A DNA stretch of 28,058 bases from Clostridia bacterium BRH_c25. GTDB taxonomy: Bacteria; Bacillota_A; Clostridia; Lutisporales; Lutisporaceae. A program made the position numbers and the translations under genes. The notes under the pieces were generated by a model. That model was not told the origin of the DNA. It searched no databases and saw only the letters and a list, made by a program, of their open reading frames with translations. The stretch is taken from NCBI GenBank assembly GCA_001515955.1, contig LOES01000088.1, forward strand, positions 1 to 28,058, written 5' to 3'. Of this stretch, positions 24,080-28,058 are shown one piece after another (position 1 is the stretch's first letter; each line of letters starts with the position of its first letter).

Positions 24080-24586
24080 ATGATAGTATTATACAAGCAG
24101 TATAAGCCCAATATAGAAAAAAATGTTTTTATAGCGGAAAACAGTACAATTATCGGCAGATGCTTCATAGGTGAGGATTGCAGCATCTGGTATAATACTG
24201 TTCTTAGAGCGGATGTCAATGAAATACAAATCGGGACAGGCACTAATATTCAAGATGGCTGCATTGTTCACTGTGACCGTGAATATAAAACCAGCATAGA
24301 AGGAAATGTCACAGTGGGGCACAATGCGATTCTTCACGGGTGCACAATAGGCAGGAACTGCTTGATAGGAATGGGTACAACCATACTTGACGGTGCAACT
24401 GTAGGAGACAATGTAATAGTTGGAGCTAATTCATTGATTACCGCAGGCAAGACTATTCCCTCCGGGGTGCTGGTCATGGGAAGTCCTGCGAAGGTTGTAA
24501 GAGAACTGACTCCCGAGGAAATAGAAGGAATCCGTCATTCCGTTGAAGGATATATAAAGCTTTCGAAAGAATATGTGCCGGGATAG
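24080..24586 (+). CDS. Gamma-carbonic anhydrase-like left-handed beta-helix protein
   Basis: A 168-residue protein of the gamma-carbonic anhydrase/YrdA group. Hexapeptide repeats (such as IGRCFIG, IQIGTG, VTVGHNAIL, GDNVIVGANS) form the left-handed beta helix, which ends in a C-terminal helix after GSPAKVVREL. The three zinc-binding histidines are present: H64 in IVHC, H81 in VGHN and H86 in LHGC. Members act as trimers and may hydrate CO2, although many have no proven activity. The ATG at 24080 follows ATGGAGG. It lies in the position where a SCIFF maturase is normally expected, and has its own gap of 156 bases to secD. Confidence 0.9.
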   Translation: MIVLYKQYKPNIEKNVFIAENSTIIGRCFIGEDCSIWYNTVLRADVNEIQIGTGTNIQDGCIVHCDREYKTSIEGNVTVGHNAILHGCTIGRNCLIGMGTTILDGATVGDNVIVGANSLITAGKTIPSGVLVMGSPAKVVRELTPEEIEGIRHSVEGYIKLSKEYVPG

Positions 24587-24678
24587 AATAAAGAAAAAAG
24601 CAAATAATACAAATACAAATTACTAATATTAATGTAGGGAATATTAAGAAAGTTGCACAGTGCAATATTTCTTCCACA

Positions 24679-24707
24679 TTGACTAGGAATTGTAAAAGTT
24701 ATATAAT
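24679..24707 (+). promoter_or_regulatory. SigA-type promoter of secD-secF
   Basis: TTGACT (24679-24684) and a perfect TATAAT (24702-24707) with a 17-base spacer. Transcription would start near 24714, giving a short leader of about 30 bases before GGGGGAG and the secD ATG. Confidence 0.85.
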
Positions 24708-24742
24708 AACCATTGTGAAATTAAATAAGGGGGAGTTAACAA

Positions 24743-25996
24743 ATGAAGTCAAAAAGCCTAATAGTGTTTCTTGCAATAGTATTATTAATTTCATTTTTTG
24801 CGTATATAGCGGTCTACGGACTTAATATAGGGAAATATGAAATTGTACCTGTCAAGAATCTTATTAAACTGGGTCTCGATTTAAGGGGTGGAGCAACAGT
24901 ATTACTGCAGGCAAAGGACAATCCCAACGATCCGGTAAATGATGAGAAGATGGCAAGAGCAGTTGCTACAATAAGGGAACGTATAGATGCTCTTGGAGTA
25001 GCAGAACCTGTTATCACAAGAATGGGGAGCGACAGGATAGAAGTTCAACTTCCTGAAATCCAGGATCCCCAGAGAGCCTTGGACTTGATCGGACAGACCG
25101 CACAGCTTGAATTTATTGAAGAAGAAACAAAGCAGGTTATATTGACTGGTAATGATATAAAGAAAGCATCGGCAGAACGTGCACCGAGCGGTAATGGAGT
25201 TGGAGAAGCGCCGGTGGTATCCTTTGAACTGTCACCTGAAGGAGCAAAGAAGTTTGCCGCTGCTACTGAAAGAAACATTGGCAAGATTATAGGAATTTAC
25301 CTTGATGAGCAGCCTATATCACTTCCTACAGTTCAGAACGTAATTCCTGACGGGAAGGGTATAATAACTGGTTCTGCCACTATGGAAGAAGCAGGAGATC
25401 TGGCAACACTCATCAGAGCCGGAGCACTTCCTGTTGAAATGGAGACACTCTCGGTAACAGCAGTTGGACCGCAGCTTGGGGCTAACTCCTTCGAACAGAG
25501 TATTACAGCCGGACAGATAGGCATACTGCTTGTACTCTTATTCATGCTGTTTTACTACAGACTTCCGGGTTTGGTTTCTGATATAGCTTTGGTGCTTTAT
25601 ACTCTCATAGTACTTACAATACTTGCGAGTATAAAAGCCACACTTACATTGCCGGGTATCGCAGGTATCATACTCTCGATAGGTATGGCGGTTGATGCAA
25701 ATGTTATAATTTTCGAGAGAATAAAGGAAGAACTGCGGTTTGGCAAGACATTAAGGGCTGCCATTGATTCGGGCTTCAGAAGAGCCTTTATCACAATAAT
25801 AGACTCAAATATAACGACTCTTATAGCGGCAGTGGTGTTGTTCTACTTTGGAACAGGCCCCATAAAGGGCTTTGCAGTTACACTGTCCATAGGTATACTT
25901 TCAAGTATGTTTACTGCAATAGTGATTACAAGATACCTGCTCAAGCTCTTGGTTAGCACTAACCTTTTCAAGAACTTGAAGCTATTTGGTCTATAG
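24743..25996 (+). CDS. secD: Protein translocase subunit SecD
   Basis: A 417-residue membrane protein of the RND-like SecD family, at the short end of the usual range, as in other clostridia. It has a first membrane segment (about 7-27), then GLDLRGG (44-50), a long external domain (about 55-250), and five further membrane segments from about residue 255, with GMAVDANVIIFERIKEE in the conserved fourth helix region. It uses the proton gradient to pull secreted proteins out of the Sec channel, with SecF. It starts at ATG after GGGGGAG and is followed by secF after 12 bases. Confidence 0.96.
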   Translation: MKSKSLIVFLAIVLLISFFAYIAVYGLNIGKYEIVPVKNLIKLGLDLRGGATVLLQAKDNPNDPVNDEKMARAVATIRERIDALGVAEPVITRMGSDRIEVQLPEIQDPQRALDLIGQTAQLEFIEEETKQVILTGNDIKKASAERAPSGNGVGEAPVVSFELSPEGAKKFAAATERNIGKIIGIYLDEQPISLPTVQNVIPDGKGIITGSATMEEAGDLATLIRAGALPVEMETLSVTAVGPQLGANSFEQSITAGQIGILLVLLFMLFYYRLPGLVSDIALVLYTLIVLTILASIKATLTLPGIAGIILSIGMAVDANVIIFERIKEELRFGKTLRAAIDSGFRRAFITIIDSNITTLIAAVVLFYFGTGPIKGFAVTLSIGILSSMFTAIVITRYLLKLLVSTNLFKNLKLFGL

Positions 25997-26008
25997 GAGG
26001 GGCGCCCG

Positions 26009-26887
26009 ATGAAGATATTTGATTTTATGAAATATAAGAAACTGTTGTTTGGAATCTCCGGAGTAATCATTGCACTTGGGTTGGTATTGATGGCTGTGAA
26101 TGGCTTGAACTTAGGCATTGACTTCACAGGAGGATCGTCAATACAGGCTAATATTGGAAAAAGCTTTGAAATATCCGATATCAGAGCAATTACTGATAAG
26201 TTTGACAAGGAAGCAATCGTTACATATGCAGGTCAGAACAGGGATATAGCTCTTATTAAGACAAAGGTGGCACTGAGTGTCAGTCAGCAGGGTGAGGTAA
26301 TACAGGGCTTTCAGGATAAATTCGGGATACAGCAGACAAACATACAGTTTGAAACAATCGGACCTACCATAGGTGCAGAACTTACGAAGCAGGCATTGCT
26401 TGCACTGCTTTTAGCAAATCTTGGAGTACTCATATATATATCCTTCAGGTTTGAATGGAAATTCGGCGTAGCGGCCATTGCAGCTCTTGCACACGACATT
26501 TTGATTATGCTTGTTGTTTATTCAATAACACAGATTGCTATCAATGCAAGCTTTATTGCTGCTATACTGACAATAGTAGGTTATTCAATCAATGACACAA
26601 TAGTTGTATTTGATAGAATAAGAGAAAACAAAAGGCATCTGAAGAAAGTTGAGCATAAAGGTCTTGTAAACAAGAGTATTTCAGAAACAATGGCGCGGTC
26701 TATAAATACTTCCTTGACTACGTTAGTTACGATATTTGCCCTTTATATTCTCGGCGTACCGGCGATAAAGGATTTTGCACTGCCGTTGCTGGTGGGTATT
26801 TTAAGCGGAACCTATTCTTCAATATTTATAGCAAGTCCTATCTGGGTATTACTGGATAAGAAGCATAAATTAAATGGGGCACACTAA
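26009..26887 (+). CDS. secF: Protein translocase subunit SecF
   Basis: A 292-residue partner of SecD, normal length. It has a first membrane segment (about 11-32), the GIDFTGG motif (36-42), a short external domain, and five more membrane segments from about residue 125; VGYSINDTIVVFDRIREN is the conserved region matching the SecD one. AGGAGGGGCG lies before the ATG. It is co-transcribed with secD and closed by its own terminator. Confidence 0.96.
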   Translation: MKIFDFMKYKKLLFGISGVIIALGLVLMAVNGLNLGIDFTGGSSIQANIGKSFEISDIRAITDKFDKEAIVTYAGQNRDIALIKTKVALSVSQQGEVIQGFQDKFGIQQTNIQFETIGPTIGAELTKQALLALLLANLGVLIYISFRFEWKFGVAAIAALAHDILIMLVVYSITQIAINASFIAAILTIVGYSINDTIVVFDRIRENKRHLKKVEHKGLVNKSISETMARSINTSLTTLVTIFALYILGVPAIKDFALPLLVGILSGTYSSIFIASPIWVLLDKKHKLNGAH

Positions 26888-26901
26888 AAGGGGAAGCATT
26901 C

Positions 26902-26936
26902 AAGGTAACAGTTCGAAACTGTTACCTTATTGGTTT
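26902..26936 (+). terminator. Terminator of the secDF operon
   Basis: AAGGTAACAGTT (26902-26913) pairs perfectly with AACTGTTACCTT (26917-26928) around a CGA loop, followed by ATTGGTTTTTG. The T-run is displaced by a few bases, but the stem is strong. Confidence 0.8.
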
Positions 26937-27028
26937 TTGTACATATATAAATAGGGTTGAAGTATATGGTAAAAAGCCTTATATTAGATGTAAAGCACTG
27001 TTTAATTTATAGTACGGGAGGGTTTAGT

Positions 27029-27361
27029 ATGCAGATTATTATAGTCATCTCAATGGTTTTTTCAGTTCTTGTTGCTTTTTTTGCAGTTCAAAATGCCGGT
27101 GTGGTTGTAGTTAATTTGCTATGGTATAAGGTGACACTGTCACAGGCAGTGATAATATTATGCTCTGCTTTGTTCGGAGTACTTATAATGCTGCCTTTTG
27201 ACATAACAAGGACAATAAAATACAAGCTCAAGCTCATGGAGCTGTCAGGGGAGAATAAAAGACTGAAGGAAGAACTGAAGAAATTTGAAGTTGAGAGTGA
27301 TGAAGCTGCTCAGGAAAAACCCTTGGCGGTTGAAGAAATCAGCAGTATTGATAATCAGTAA
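27029..27361 (+). CDS. LapA-like (DUF1049) small membrane protein
   Basis: A 110-residue protein with two membrane segments (about 1-22 and 37-56), FFAVQNAGVVVVNLLWYKV between them, and a charged helical tail (62-90) likely to form a coiled coil. This is the layout of the LapA/DUF1049 family, which in Escherichia coli is involved in control of lipopolysaccharide assembly. In Gram-positive bacteria the role is unknown. ATG 27029 is chosen over 26957 because GGGAGGG lies directly upstream and the first membrane segment starts there. It lies 26 bases before recJ. Confidence 0.85.
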   Translation: MQIIIVISMVFSVLVAFFAVQNAGVVVVNLLWYKVTLSQAVIILCSALFGVLIMLPFDITRTIKYKLKLMELSGENKRLKEELKKFEVESDEAAQEKPLAVEEISSIDNQ

Positions 27362-27387
27362 TTTATAGATAGGTATGTGATGAAATA

Positions 27388-28058
27388 TTGAACAAAAGAT
27401 GGACAACTTACAACAAAAACATGGAAAACCTTGAAGAAATAATGGATGAGTTTCAAGCATCCGAGTTGATAGCAAGAGCTATGATCAACAGAGGGGTTGA
27501 TACTGTTCAGAAGGCAAGGGTTTTCTTGAATGCTGATTTGGGTTTTCTTCATGACTCATATCTTCTAAAAGGCATGGATAAGGCTGTAGAGATAATATTA
27601 AATGCAGTTAAGCGCAAGGATAAAATATGTGTCTATGGTGACTATGATGTAGATGGAATAACTTCAACAGCGGTTATGATAAGAGCACTGGGAAAACTCG
27701 GTGCCGATGCGGTGTATTACATACCAAACAGGATAGAAGAGGGATATGGGCTGAACATTGGCTCCATGGACAAGATAAAGGAGCTTGGAGTAAGTCTTGT
27801 TATAACGGTGGACTGCGGGATCAGGTCCAATGAGGTAATTGAATATGCACGAAGCCTGGGGATGGAGGTAATAGTAACGGATCATCATGAGTGCGAAGGT
27901 GAACTGCCTAATGCCTTAAGCATTGTCAATCCCCATCAGTATGATTGCAGCTATCCCAATAAGGGGCTGGCCGGAGTCGGAGTTGCATACAAGCTGATAA
28001 GCGCCCTGCTTGAAAGAGCTGGTTACGGAAATTCATCAGAGGAGTTTCTAGACATTGT
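27388..28058 (+). CDS. recJ: RecJ single-strand-specific exonuclease, 5' part
   Basis: The frame stays open to the right edge, so about 223 residues of a protein of usually 560-800 residues are visible. The N-terminal DHH phosphoesterase domain is clear: VYGDYDVDGITSTAV holds the first aspartates binding Mn2+, TVDCG the next, and VTDHHE is the DHH motif. RecJ degrades single-stranded DNA from the 5' end in repair and recombination. TTG 27388 is the first possible start after the in-frame stop at 27370; ATG 27421 has no ribosome site, so TTG is favoured, though its own ribosome site (AGGT, GTGATG) is weak. Confidence 0.93.
   Translation, partial: MNKRWTTYNKNMENLEEIMDEFQASELIARAMINRGVDTVQKARVFLNADLGFLHDSYLLKGMDKAVEIILNAVKRKDKICVYGDYDVDGITSTAVMIRALGKLGADAVYYIPNRIEEGYGLNIGSMDKIKELGVSLVITVDCGIRSNEVIEYARSLGMEVIVTDHHECEGELPNALSIVNPHQYDCSYPNKGLAGVGVAYKLISALLERAGYGNSSEEFLDI

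Noticed and set aside
24653..24666. Short TTGCA/TGCAA hairpin before the secD promoter
   Set aside because: Only five base pairs and a poor T tail; too weak to call a terminator.

Overview
The window looks like a piece of chromosome from an anaerobic, spore-forming member of the Clostridia (Firmicutes), most like the Ruminiclostridium/Acetivibrio group. The evidence is low-GC sequence with strong GGAGG ribosome sites and several TTG starts, sporulation genes (BofC-like, SpoIID/LytB), and the clostridial gene order ruvCAB - queH - queA - tgt - yajC - scfA - secDF - recJ. The genus assignment is inference; no rRNA or other phylogenetic marker was compared.

Left part (1-8935): the 3' end of an amidase gene faces a LacI-type regulator gene on the minus strand, with a strong bidirectional hairpin between them. 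Divergent from the regulator is a ketohexose operon: a 3-epimerase closely resembling D-allulose/D-tagatose 3-epimerases, a PfkB sugar kinase, a CUT2 (ribose-type) ABC importer (ATPase, permease, lipoprotein) and a GatZ/KbaZ-like protein. Both divergent promoters are readable, with three operator-like palindromes around them. Import, 3-epimerisation, phosphorylation and 4-epimerisation would lead to fructose-6-phosphate without an aldolase.

Middle part (8936-14907): two minus-strand genes with their own terminators (an LTA-synthase-type membrane sulfatase-fold protein and a secreted lipoprotein metallopeptidase), then small accessory genes on the plus strand: DUF1653, an orphan PF13796 'sensor' membrane protein, a 72-residue unknown, a small Cys-rich protein and a BofC-like protein.

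Right part (15102-28058): Holliday junction resolution (ruvC, ruvA, ruvB), queuosine synthesis (queH, queA, tgt), SpoIID/LytB, protein export (yajC, secD, secF), a TIGR04086 membrane protein, the SCIFF ranthipeptide precursor scfA, a gamma-carbonic anhydrase-like protein, a LapA-like protein and the start of recJ.

The most interesting points are: (1) two copies, 7 kb apart, of a conserved structured leader (three-way junction, then a short hairpin, then the Shine-Dalgarno) directly before two unrelated genes of unknown function, with a conserved CCUUCC that could pair with the Shine-Dalgarno; (2) a SCIFF precursor with a C-terminal extension, a seventh cysteine and no adjacent radical SAM maturase; (3) the aldolase-free ketohexose cluster; (4) several long unexplained hairpins, notably before ruvC and before the TIGR04086 gene. 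No IS element, CRISPR array, tRNA or rRNA was seen.
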